A DNA stretch of 64,000 bases from Oceanospirillaceae bacterium (GTDB taxonomy: Bacteria > Pseudomonadota > Gammaproteobacteria > Pseudomonadales > Litoribrevibacteraceae). A program made the position numbers and the translations under genes. Shown here piece by piece: positions 24,296-32,076 of the stretch. The stretch lies in the NCBI GenBank assembly GCA_015665455.1, contig JADFAD010000003.1:248001-312000 (forward strand), given 5' to 3'. Within the stretch, counting starts at the first letter, position 1. Each line of letters opens with the position of its first letter. The notes under the pieces are model-generated. The model was given only the letters and a program-made list of their open reading frames with translations. It was not told where the DNA came from and did no database searches.

Positions 24296-27016
24296 TTAAG
24301 ACAAACTCTTTAATATTGCCGATAAACAAGATTCAGCGTCGTCGACCCAGCTAGCATAACAAATAGGAATTACTGTAAGGCCTGCGCGTCGAAACACTTT
24401 ATAAGACGATGTATCAAAGAAGCCTTGCCACTCTCCAGGGAAACCAATCAGATCAATAGCAACGAATTGATCCTCTAGCTGGCATAAAATATCCATTGTC
24501 TGACCCGCAATCGAAAAGCCCTTCCATGTTTTCACTCGATGCTCTGCTAATTGCGCACAAACAACGTCTTGAAAATAATCGAATGAATCAGAGGCCTTAT
24601 TAGTTGTTTCAGAATGAACGGGAGACTCTAAATATTGCCTTAAAAGATTATTTATATGCAATCTATCGGGTGACACAGACACAAAAACACACTGTTGCTG
24701 CTTAGCGCGAGTAATAGCAACATTGAACATATCTTCTCGATTCAAATAACCGCTGGCGCTTAAACTGCTCTCACAAACACTGAATGAAATCAGCATGATG
24801 TCTCGTTCTTCGCCTTGAAAATGGTATGGCGTACCAATACTGATGTCATGATCTGTAATATCATTGCTACTTACGGACTTAAAGACGGATGTTTCCAAAT
24901 ATTCAGTTTGAGCACGGTAAGGAGACAAAACCCCAATGGAGGGTTTTATGGCCATGTCACGGGAATCACTGATAATGCCTTCGAGGGTTTCAATCAAGCT
25001 TGAAGCTTCTTTACGATTTACGCCCTGCTTATCCCTTGAACCGGAGCAAGAATGAAAGATTAAGTTTCCACTTTCATAAGCGCCGGGGCGATGCTGCATA
25101 ACCTTCAATTTATTGCGATAAAACTTCTGATTACTGAATGATATGATATCCGACTTACTTCGGAAGTGTTCATCCAGCATAGTCACCGACGACTGTCGGC
25201 TGATTTTCCCCGCAACTTTATCTAACAAACTATTTTTACGGTATGAATACTCTTGAAACTCGCTCTCGCTCATCCCGTTTTTTGCGAGTACCCCTTTCTC
25301 TTTTGTTTCTGACAAAAAAGAGACATGACTTAACTGTTTAGCATCTCCGACAATCATCGCCCGCTTCGCTCGATATAAGGCAGGAATTGAAATCGCCACA
25401 TTACATTGCGTTGATTCATCGAAAATAACCAAATCAAAAAGCGACTCTTTAAGCGGTAACACTTTATGTAATGTGGTCAAACTGACTAACCACACTGGAA
25501 ATGCCTCCAGTAGAACAGAGTAATCAATTTCATCAAAAAATGATTGTTGCTTTAATGATGTTCTTGCCTTTAAAGCCTTACTGAAATGGAGAAGATCACT
25601 TCGGTTGTTTAAGAGAGATTGTTCCAGCTGATAATTCTTAACTTGCTTAATGTACTCAAACGAAAGCTTTTCTTTATGGCGATTTAAACGATCTAACCGC
25701 TCCATCAAGTGCCAGTGACTCGCGGATCGCCTAACTTTATTTCTAATGAATTTAATTCGTAAACGTTTTAAGCACCCAAATTTCTCGGAAGGGTGTTCAG
25801 GAGCTATCACCTGCCCCCACTTAACGGATTTCCTCGCCCGTCGAATAAAAGTCTGTTCAGCCTTACCACTTTCATTCTGGCTTTTACGTAACTCTTTAAA
25901 GCGTTGTTTAAGCGCGTCTTGAGATTCTGCTTGTGTGCCTGTTTTCAATAAATCATCAATGTAAGACTTCAATTCTTTCAAATATTCAGCTCGACCAGCC
26001 CGAACAACCCCTTCTTTTATTCCGAAACTGGCCAATAATTTCTCAGCAATTACCTCAACCGCCTGCTCGGTTTCACTAACCACTAAGACCTTTTCACCAT
26101 TAAGAACACGATCAGCAATCATTGCTGCAATCGTAAAACTCTTCCCGGTACCCGGTGGGCCAGAGACCAACCCCAGTGTTTCAGAGGCACCGATGGATAA
26201 CGCCTGTTGCTGAGCATTACTTAATTGAACAGGTAAGATATCCGGTTGTGTCTCACCTAATACCGGCCGATCTTGATAGGTATTATCTAAAATGGCTTGG
26301 CAAGGAGGACTCATATGGTCACTCTTAATAATGACATCCAGCTCATGCACAATACCACGAGACGCCTTAGGTCTATCGATCAAAGCAAGCGCGGCTGCAG
26401 AAAGTGCATGCACTGAAGCCCGATCGTCAGAACACGTTACTAAGGTTTCAGACGAGACTAAATCTGGATACTTCAATAAGGGTAAAGCATCACCAATAAT
26501 CGTATATTCCTGTAGCCATGAAGTTATACGGCTTACATTCAACACACCGGTCGAGTCTGTTGTTATAGGAAATGTATCGATAATGCCGTCAATGTTGTCA
26601 TCAGCAATAATGGATCGAAGTAGCGGCGTATTTAACTGAACGTCTTCTGAAATCTCCACATAACTTGCATCCGCTTCAGTATTAATACGCGCAGAGTAAT
26701 AGATAAGAGGGGCACAAACTTTTCTACTTTTATTAAAACTCTCAGGCTTCAGTGCACCAGCCAAAAACAATACGCCATAAATTAAAAGCTTTTCACGACG
26801 GTAGGTTTGTACCTTCTGCAATAAATGATCAGCGAATACAGGATCGATGGGGTATCTAGGTAGATCTCCAGTGATTAGCTCATCTTGGCCGCTGAAGATG
26901 TCAAAATCATGTTTCTTTAGCTTGAAAATATCCCACAGATTTATATGACGGTTATCCGCTTGATAACAATCACTATAGAACCCAACCACACTCTGCCAAG
27001 AGTAATTTTTTTGCAT
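24296..27016 (-). CDS. Superfamily 1 (UPF1-like) helicase with C-terminal nuclease-like domain
   Basis: A 906-residue protein. After an N-terminal region of about 280 residues come Walker A GPPGTGKS (near residue 285), a charged coiled insertion, Walker B FDESTQC (near 530), GDAKQL, DEHFRS, SPYRAQTEYLE, YHFQGEERDIML and NVAITRAKQQ, the full set of SF1 UPF1-like motifs. The last 110 residues (VCAQLAEHRVKTWKGFSIAG, then VAIDLIGFPGEW and a FRRAGLTVIPICYASW end) resemble a PD-(D/E)xK nuclease-like fold. The ATG at 27016 has AAGGA 9 bases upstream and is preferred over one at 27085. As a single-gene helicase-nuclease in an accessory region it could be a phage-defence or nucleic-acid-repair protein; that is inference. 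Confidence 0.8.
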   Translation of the reverse strand: MQKNYSWQSVVGFYSDCYQADNRHINLWDIFKLKKHDFDIFSGQDELITGDLPRYPIDPVFADHLLQKVQTYRREKLLIYGVLFLAGALKPESFNKSRKVCAPLIYYSARINTEADASYVEISEDVQLNTPLLRSIIADDNIDGIIDTFPITTDSTGVLNVSRITSWLQEYTIIGDALPLLKYPDLVSSETLVTCSDDRASVHALSAAALALIDRPKASRGIVHELDVIIKSDHMSPPCQAILDNTYQDRPVLGETQPDILPVQLSNAQQQALSIGASETLGLVSGPPGTGKSFTIAAMIADRVLNGEKVLVVSETEQAVEVIAEKLLASFGIKEGVVRAGRAEYLKELKSYIDDLLKTGTQAESQDALKQRFKELRKSQNESGKAEQTFIRRARKSVKWGQVIAPEHPSEKFGCLKRLRIKFIRNKVRRSASHWHLMERLDRLNRHKEKLSFEYIKQVKNYQLEQSLLNNRSDLLHFSKALKARTSLKQQSFFDEIDYSVLLEAFPVWLVSLTTLHKVLPLKESLFDLVIFDESTQCNVAISIPALYRAKRAMIVGDAKQLSHVSFLSETKEKGVLAKNGMSESEFQEYSYRKNSLLDKVAGKISRQSSVTMLDEHFRSKSDIISFSNQKFYRNKLKVMQHRPGAYESGNLIFHSCSGSRDKQGVNRKEASSLIETLEGIISDSRDMAIKPSIGVLSPYRAQTEYLETSVFKSVSSNDITDHDISIGTPYHFQGEERDIMLISFSVCESSLSASGYLNREDMFNVAITRAKQQQCVFVSVSPDRLHINNLLRQYLESPVHSETTNKASDSFDYFQDVVCAQLAEHRVKTWKGFSIAGQTMDILCQLEDQFVAIDLIGFPGEWQGFFDTSSYKVFRRAGLTVIPICYASWVDDAESCLSAILKSLS

Positions 27017-27122
27017 AAAGTACGTCCTTGTTAATGTACTCACTTTGCCTTGTGTGGTGTGATTTTTCAATATTAGAATAACCATTCTTAAAAACTTAAG
27101 AACGGTTAAATCTTAGCTCCCC

Positions 27123-27272
27123 CTATATAGCTCTCAGAAACGTCCCAAAACCATTTTCCTTACCCAGTTCAGTCGTAATTTCTCCATTCCTAACAGCAAA
27201 CTTCCCATTGATCAGCACATGATTAACAATACCAGGGCTTCGATTAACCAGTCGATCAAGGTTTTTGATTAG
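27123..27272 (-). pseudogene. Remnant of the C-terminus of an N-acyl-D-amino-acid deacylase
   Basis: In one minus-strand frame the codons give KNLDRLVNRSPGIVNHVLIN, then GKFAVRN, TTELGKENGFGTFLRAI and a stop at 27123. This matches, nearly residue for residue, the C-terminal 48 residues of the intact amidohydrolase encoded at 42895-44640 (SLERLVNRNPGIVKHVLING and so on). Upstream of the match an in-frame TAG appears and similarity ends. It is therefore a paralogous fragment, not a gene. DNA identity remains high, so the duplication or deletion is probably not ancient. Confidence 0.85.
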
Positions 27273-27418
27273 CTACATTCAAGAAAAACCACCACCCTTG
27301 TCCAAAGCCCAACCTAACTGTTGATCATTAGTAAAAACAACACAACTAAATAAGCGTGGTGGCAATGCAGAAACAAAACGAAGAATAAACTAAAATTTAA
27401 ACCAAGAGTTGTTTACAT

Positions 27419-28333
27419 TCAAACTATCTCAATGCGCTCCTTTAACCGCTCAGATGACCCTATTGACTCGTAACAGAACTCTTTAAACGCCTGTAATGCT
27501 GGAGAAATATAAGAAGAATTCGGATATACAAGATAAAAATCAATGTCCTCTAATCGGTATTCAGGCAACACCCGGACAACAGAACCCGATTTCACTGAAA
27601 TATTAGAAATAAAGCTGGGTAAAATACCTAACCCTGAACCTCCAACGAGCACTTCATGTAAGTAGAGAATACTGTTCACTTGTATCACAGGCTGAGTAAT
27701 CGACACCTTGTGTGCCCCATCTGGCCCCACCAGTTTCATTTTATTTTGACGCCAGTTAATAAAGGACACCCAACTGTGCGAGTTTAAATCTCGCAACTCG
27801 CGAATTTCTTTAGCCTTTTCAAGGTACTCGGGACTAGCAAAAATACCCCGTTCACAAGAAAAAAGGTGCCGACAAATAATCGAAGAATCCTCCAACACTC
27901 CGCCACGAATTGCACAATCAATACCCTTTCCAATCAGGTCTTCTGACCCGTCTGACAATAGAATTTCCAACTGAACCTTAGGGAACTTCTTAATGAACTC
28001 ACTGGTGATTCTTGAAAACAGGTTAACCCCGAGCGCAGGAGGAAACGTAATTTTCAATGTACCTGAGGGTTCCATCTTCTGACTTTTAATCATCTGTTCA
28101 GACTTTTTAAGCTGAGCCACCAACGGCTCACACGATTGATAAAACCTCAGCCCCATCTGGGTCAGTGAAATTTGCCGTGTTGTACGATGAAATAACTGTA
28201 TCTCCAAGTGTTTTTCTAGTTCTTTAACTTGCCTACTGACCTTTGACTTTGTAATTCCCAAGTCCTCTGCGGCCTTTGTAAATGAACCAGCCTGTGCCAC
28301 CGTCAGGAAAATTAAAGTCCGATTTAAATCCAT
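27419..28333 (-). CDS. LysR-type regulator, divergent from the SMP-30-like gene
   Basis: A 304-residue LysR protein: winged helix FTKAAEDLGITKSKVSRQVK, then LFHRTTRQISLTQMGLRFYQ and an effector-binding domain. It is of the type close to single-target regulators of neighbouring catabolic genes. It is transcribed divergently from the 28451 gene; the 117-base gap contains GCGATTATCGC (28373-28383), a possible operator core. The amidohydrolase remnant lies just downstream, so the fragment may once have been a target of this regulator. Effector unknown. Confidence 0.88.
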   Translation of the reverse strand: MDLNRTLIFLTVAQAGSFTKAAEDLGITKSKVSRQVKELEKHLEIQLFHRTTRQISLTQMGLRFYQSCEPLVAQLKKSEQMIKSQKMEPSGTLKITFPPALGVNLFSRITSEFIKKFPKVQLEILLSDGSEDLIGKGIDCAIRGGVLEDSSIICRHLFSCERGIFASPEYLEKAKEIRELRDLNSHSWVSFINWRQNKMKLVGPDGAHKVSITQPVIQVNSILYLHEVLVGGSGLGILPSFISNISVKSGSVVRVLPEYRLEDIDFYLVYPNSSYISPALQAFKEFCYESIGSSERLKERIEIV

Positions 28334-28450
28334 TCCATTGTCCTACTGAAAAAACAATCTTTCTTAATTTATGGCGATTATCGCATTTATTTATGCTGTT
28401 AATCTGGCAAACAAATTTTATCACTTCAAGATTTATTACAGGAAAATGAC

Positions 28451-29479
28451 ATGTTTAACCAAAAAATCTGGAAAACTCACGCCATGTTATTAGCTTCAGG
28501 TCTGATATTCAGCAGTAGCTTTGTGGCTGCGCACAACAGTGCAATCCCCCAAGAAATCAATTTCTCCAGCGAAGGTTTATACCCGGAAGGCATAGATTAC
28601 AGCACCAAAGAAGAAGCGTTTTACTTAAGTTCTGTAAGCAAAGGACAAATTACCAAAGTCACTGCTGATGGCACACAAAGCACGGTAGTTTTGGATGATG
28701 CACTGATATCCTCAATTGGACTAAAAATCGATTCAACCCGCAATCGACTCATTGTTTGTAATTCAGACCCAGGCGTTTCCAGCAAAAGCCTACTAACCAC
28801 AAAAGGCCAACTTGCCAACATCGCAATTTACGACATTGAGTCAGGCAAGAAATTACAGTCCATCGACTTAACCAGTGGCCTTTCCGAAAGCTCGAAATCT
28901 AAATCCGGCCACCTCGCAAACGACGTTACGTTAGACGCAGAGGGCAATTTGTACATCACAGACAGCTTTGCACCCGTCATTTATAAAGTTACTCCCGACG
29001 GCCAATCCAGCGTATTTATTGAAGATGAAAAACTGGCTACGGCTCCTGGCACCTTTGGTTTAAACGGAATCGAATATCATCAGGACGGTTATTTGATTAC
29101 CGCCATTTACGAGTCAGGCAAGTTATTCAAAATCCCGTTGAATAAACCCACCGCTTTGAAAGAAATCTCCTTTGAAGTGCCTAAAGCAATCAAGATTGAC
29201 GGTTTGTTACTGACTGAGCCCAACCAACTCGCATTAGTAACGAACAGTCTCTCAGGACCAAGTTTTCCAAGCGCAGTGTATCAGTTGACTTCAACCGACC
29301 AATGGAACTCAGCGCGCCTGACGGCTCAATTCGACACAGGTATCACCTTCCCGACCACACTCACAGAAGTAAACGATGAACTGTTTGTGGTTTATAGCCA
29401 CCTTCATCAGCTCTTCAGCGGGGCAAAAACGCCTGTCAAAGATTTCAAAATACAAAAAGTAGAGTTCTCTGCTCTTTGA
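28451..29479 (+). CDS. Exported SMP-30/NHL-like beta-propeller protein
   Basis: A 342-residue exported protein: signal peptide (cleavage near FVAAHNSA), then propeller blades with LYPEGIDYSTKEEAFYLSSV, HLANDVTLDAEGNLYITDSF, GLNGIEYHQDGYLITAIYES and TFPTTLTEVNDELFVVYSH. The NDVTLDAEGNLYITDS box is typical of the SMP-30/gluconolactonase-like group that binds a divalent metal and often hydrolyses lactones. It begins an apparent operon with two secreted paralogues of unknown family (29527 and 30489), 47 bases away, and is divergent from a LysR regulator. Lactonase activity is plausible but unproven. Confidence 0.72.
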   Translation: MFNQKIWKTHAMLLASGLIFSSSFVAAHNSAIPQEINFSSEGLYPEGIDYSTKEEAFYLSSVSKGQITKVTADGTQSTVVLDDALISSIGLKIDSTRNRLIVCNSDPGVSSKSLLTTKGQLANIAIYDIESGKKLQSIDLTSGLSESSKSKSGHLANDVTLDAEGNLYITDSFAPVIYKVTPDGQSSVFIEDEKLATAPGTFGLNGIEYHQDGYLITAIYESGKLFKIPLNKPTALKEISFEVPKAIKIDGLLLTEPNQLALVTNSLSGPSFPSAVYQLTSTDQWNSARLTAQFDTGITFPTTLTEVNDELFVVYSHLHQLFSGAKTPVKDFKIQKVEFSAL

Positions 29480-29526
29480 TTTGAAAAACCTAAAACAATT
29501 AAAAAAAGAGATAATAAGGACAAACA

Positions 29527-30435
29527 ATGACTACAAAAATGAAATCCATTGCGAAAGCAGTGATTGCCTCCACACTTGTGTTCGGCACTGCAGCTGAGGC
29601 CGGTTTTAAAAATATAGAACTGGTACCTGGCCAAGCCTGTCATGGTGGCAATTACTTTAATGGCGCTCAACTTACTGATTACGCTCACACCGAAGAATTT
29701 CTTCCGCCATCTGTTTTTCAGTACTGGAATAGCTTCTCTATTTCTGAAGTCGGCGCCCTTGGTGAATATGAAGCACAAGAAATCACTGCCTCTACCCCAC
29801 TAAACACGCCGGTAGTGACCATATTCAGTGATTCGACCAAAAACTTCATATCCAGCCTAGGCTTGGAAATCGCCCCATCTCTTACCCCCGACGATCACTT
29901 CAATGTTCCGATTTCGGAAGCCCACACCATGACAGGCTCCGGACCGAGACAACAGATCCCGACCGCATCAAAGAACATTCATAAGTTCAACCCAGTACAA
30001 AACCGTTTAGACCCGATTACCGTTGCCGACTGGAATAAGGCCAAAGGCCATGCACTTTTGAAGTGTAAAAGTAATGGTAATGGCGCCGTTCGCTTAAACG
30101 CTTCAGGGCTCGTGCCAAACGGCGTATACACCGCTTGGCAAGTCTTCGCGGTTACCAACCCGCCAAACAGTGTGGAGGGCCCGATTCCAATGACGTTCAG
30201 CCCTATGGGTGGCCTGGACAACACCATAGTGGCCGACAAAAACGGGCGTGCTACGTTCAAACGAGATTTGACCTACTGCCCACTCGAGCGTGAAAACCCG
30301 TTGATGTATGTCTCGCTGTTCCTGCATTGGGACCACGTCCTGTATGGCACCAGCCCGGTGATGATGGAGCAGGGAATGATTCCTGGCCGCATTGGTTCAA
30401 ATCACTTGTGTTTCCCGATTGGCGACCACCTATAA
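29527..30435 (+). CDS. Secreted protein of an unrecognised family, paralogue A
   Basis: A 302-residue exported protein (signal cleavage near TAAEAGFK). I do not recognise the family. It is the most divergent of three paralogues in this window (others at 30489-31433 and 39639-40595). Shared landmarks are a leading HGGNYFNGAQLTDYA-like segment, a W-N-K-A-KG segment, GLVPNGVYTAW, a MGGLDNTIVADKNG turn, LFLHWDHVLYG, and a final NHLCFP. Four cysteines are present. An SD AAGGA precedes the ATG. The second half of the gene looks richer in G+C than its surroundings. Probably a beta-rich periplasmic or extracellular binding domain. Confidence 0.7.
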   Translation: MTTKMKSIAKAVIASTLVFGTAAEAGFKNIELVPGQACHGGNYFNGAQLTDYAHTEEFLPPSVFQYWNSFSISEVGALGEYEAQEITASTPLNTPVVTIFSDSTKNFISSLGLEIAPSLTPDDHFNVPISEAHTMTGSGPRQQIPTASKNIHKFNPVQNRLDPITVADWNKAKGHALLKCKSNGNGAVRLNASGLVPNGVYTAWQVFAVTNPPNSVEGPIPMTFSPMGGLDNTIVADKNGRATFKRDLTYCPLERENPLMYVSLFLHWDHVLYGTSPVMMEQGMIPGRIGSNHLCFPIGDHL

Positions 30436-30488
30436 ACAACCCCATCTACTCAATTACACAAGTTAAGACTCAAAATTTTGGAGAAAAC

Positions 30489-31433
30489 ATGCAATTTCTA
30501 AAAAAAACACTGACCCTAGCCACCACAGCCGCCATCGCACTCTCTGTCACAGGCACTGCCAATGCGTCTAAGACCACAAAAATCCAAGGCTATGTTTCGC
30601 ATGGCGTAAATATCTATAACGGCGAACGCATTGCAGACTACAGCAACGCATCACCAATAGTGCCTTGGCTCAACCCAAGCCCGTTGATCGACGAAGTCCG
30701 CGCTTACGATGAAGCCAATGACACAGCCGCTGTGATCACTCTCGAAACCAACAAACAAAGTTTGATCGCTACCTCTGACACCTTCTTCAACTTTATGAAC
30801 CCAAATGGAATCATTGACCCAGCATTGATTAATACGCCTATCGGCAACATCGGCAGTAATTACTTTGGATTCCAGGCACCGGAAGACCGAATCATTCCAG
30901 ATGCGTTCCCGATGCCAGGGTCTGCGCCGAGTGTGTATTACGCAAAACGAGTTAACGCCACGCCAACGGTCGAACAATGGAACAAAATCAGTGGGTTAAT
31001 CAGTGTCCGGGAAAAAAGGAACGGTAACTTTAAAGTCAAAGTGACCATCAAAAATGGTTTACCTAACGGGCTGTATACATTGTGGGATGTAGGTGCAACC
31101 AACCCTCTCACAGAAAAAGAACAAGGTTATGCCGTTCCAATGGGGGGGTTACCCAATGTGATGGTCACTGATGCAAAAGGTTGTTCTTACACTGAAATTG
31201 AAATGCCCTATTCCATTGTACGTGAATGTAAAGAAGGCGCTCAGTCCTGCTCAAGCTACATCAATGCCGTTTACCACTGGGATCAGCAGGTGTATGGCGC
31301 ATCTCCAGGCGAAACCTTTTTGGGTTTACCAGCTGGTGTTTTGGCAGCAAACCAACTTACCTGGCCAACGTCAGGGGATGTACTTTTGGACCCGCCAACG
31401 CGCGTTCCATTCAACATCCACGGTTGTTACTAA
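30489..31433 (+). CDS. Secreted protein of an unrecognised family, paralogue B
   Basis: A 314-residue exported protein (signal cleavage near TANASKTT), 53 bases after paralogue A. It is closely related to paralogue C: GYVSHGVNIYNGERIADYS, NYFGFQAPEDRI, LPNGLYTLWDVGATNP, GYAVPMGGLPNVMVTDAKGC, SCSSYINAVYHWDQQVYG, a PTSGDVLLDPP segment and a C-terminal IHGCY. Conserved cysteines in GCSY, RECKEG, QSCSS and HGCY probably form two disulfides. The ATG at 30489 has GGAG 6 bases upstream; a longer in-frame extension overlaps paralogue A and is not used. Function unknown. Confidence 0.75.
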   Translation: MQFLKKTLTLATTAAIALSVTGTANASKTTKIQGYVSHGVNIYNGERIADYSNASPIVPWLNPSPLIDEVRAYDEANDTAAVITLETNKQSLIATSDTFFNFMNPNGIIDPALINTPIGNIGSNYFGFQAPEDRIIPDAFPMPGSAPSVYYAKRVNATPTVEQWNKISGLISVREKRNGNFKVKVTIKNGLPNGLYTLWDVGATNPLTEKEQGYAVPMGGLPNVMVTDAKGCSYTEIEMPYSIVRECKEGAQSCSSYINAVYHWDQQVYGASPGETFLGLPAGVLAANQLTWPTSGDVLLDPPTRVPFNIHGCY

Positions 31434-31551
31434 ACAGTCATTCACGACCAAGTATTCGTTTATGACTAACCCATTTTAGTCTAACCCGTTAAAGACTTTC
31501 TGATTCCTCAGGAAGCCTTTAACACGCAGAACAGTTCAACAAGCCAATAAA

Positions 31552-31584
31552 TTTACTAAACAAAAAATTCTTTTGTTTAGTAAA
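31552..31584. promoter_or_regulatory. Perfect 14-bp-arm palindrome upstream of DUF1330 copy 2
   Basis: TTTACTAAACAAAA (31552-31565) and TTTTGTTTAGTAAA (31571-31584) are exact inverted copies around AATTC. It lies about 80 bases before the DUF1330 start and 120 bases after paralogue B. It lacks a T run, so an operator is more likely than a terminator. Confidence 0.55.
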
Positions 31585-31664
31585 ACTTAACAGTCTATTT
31601 AATTTTGCTCTGGATGATCAACGAAAATCCATCATTATTGAGCACACAAAACCGGAGAGTAATC

Positions 31665-31943
31665 ATGTCTGCATATATCATCGTAGGTTTCACACCAAAA
31701 GATAAAAAAAAGCTACAGGAATACAGCGCTTCAGTACCGCCAACCTTAGCAAAGTTTTCTGGCGAAATGCTTGCAAAAGGCCCGGTCGAGCATTTGCACG
31801 GAGAACCGGATCACGCAATGACAGTCATCGTTACGTTTCCTTCGAAAGACGAAGCAATTGCCTGGTATAACTCGGAAGAGTACCAAGCATTAACCCCAAC
31901 CAGAGACCAAGGCATGGATGCGAAATTTCAATTAATTGGTTGA
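31665..31943 (+). CDS. DUF1330 family protein, copy 2
   Basis: A 92-residue paralogue of the 14678-14956 product, with the same landmarks: AYIIVGFTPKDKKKLQEY, GEMLAKGPVEHLHGEPDHA, VTFPSKDEAIAWYNSEEYQ and the GMDAKFQLIG end. The ATG at 31665 has GGAGAG about 9 bases upstream; the longer in-frame start is rejected. A 33-base perfect palindrome precedes it and a 21-bp perfect hairpin follows, so it is probably a separately controlled single-gene unit inside the secreted-protein locus. Enzymatic role unknown. Confidence 0.87.
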   Translation: MSAYIIVGFTPKDKKKLQEYSASVPPTLAKFSGEMLAKGPVEHLHGEPDHAMTVIVTFPSKDEAIAWYNSEEYQALTPTRDQGMDAKFQLIG

Positions 31944-31996
31944 GCGTATCTAGCTTAACCAGCATTGAAACCTTTGCAACCCATAGCTCAGCAGCG

Positions 31997-32044
31997 GGTT
32001 ATTGGGTGAAGAGAGGCAGTTCAGCCTCTCTTCACCCAATAACC
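31997..32044. repeat. Perfect 21-bp inverted repeat (strong hairpin)
   Basis: The arm at 31997-32017 (starting GGTTATTGGGTG) and the arm at 32024-32044 are exact reverse complements around the 6-base loop AGTTCA. It lies between DUF1330 copy 2 and the beta-helix gene, 20 bases before that gene's ribosome-binding site. It has no T run. It could be a transcript-end barrier, a 5'-leader stabiliser or a regulatory stem. Confidence 0.8.
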
Positions 32045-32076
32045 GAATTCACTTCAAATTACACAAAGGGATCATA

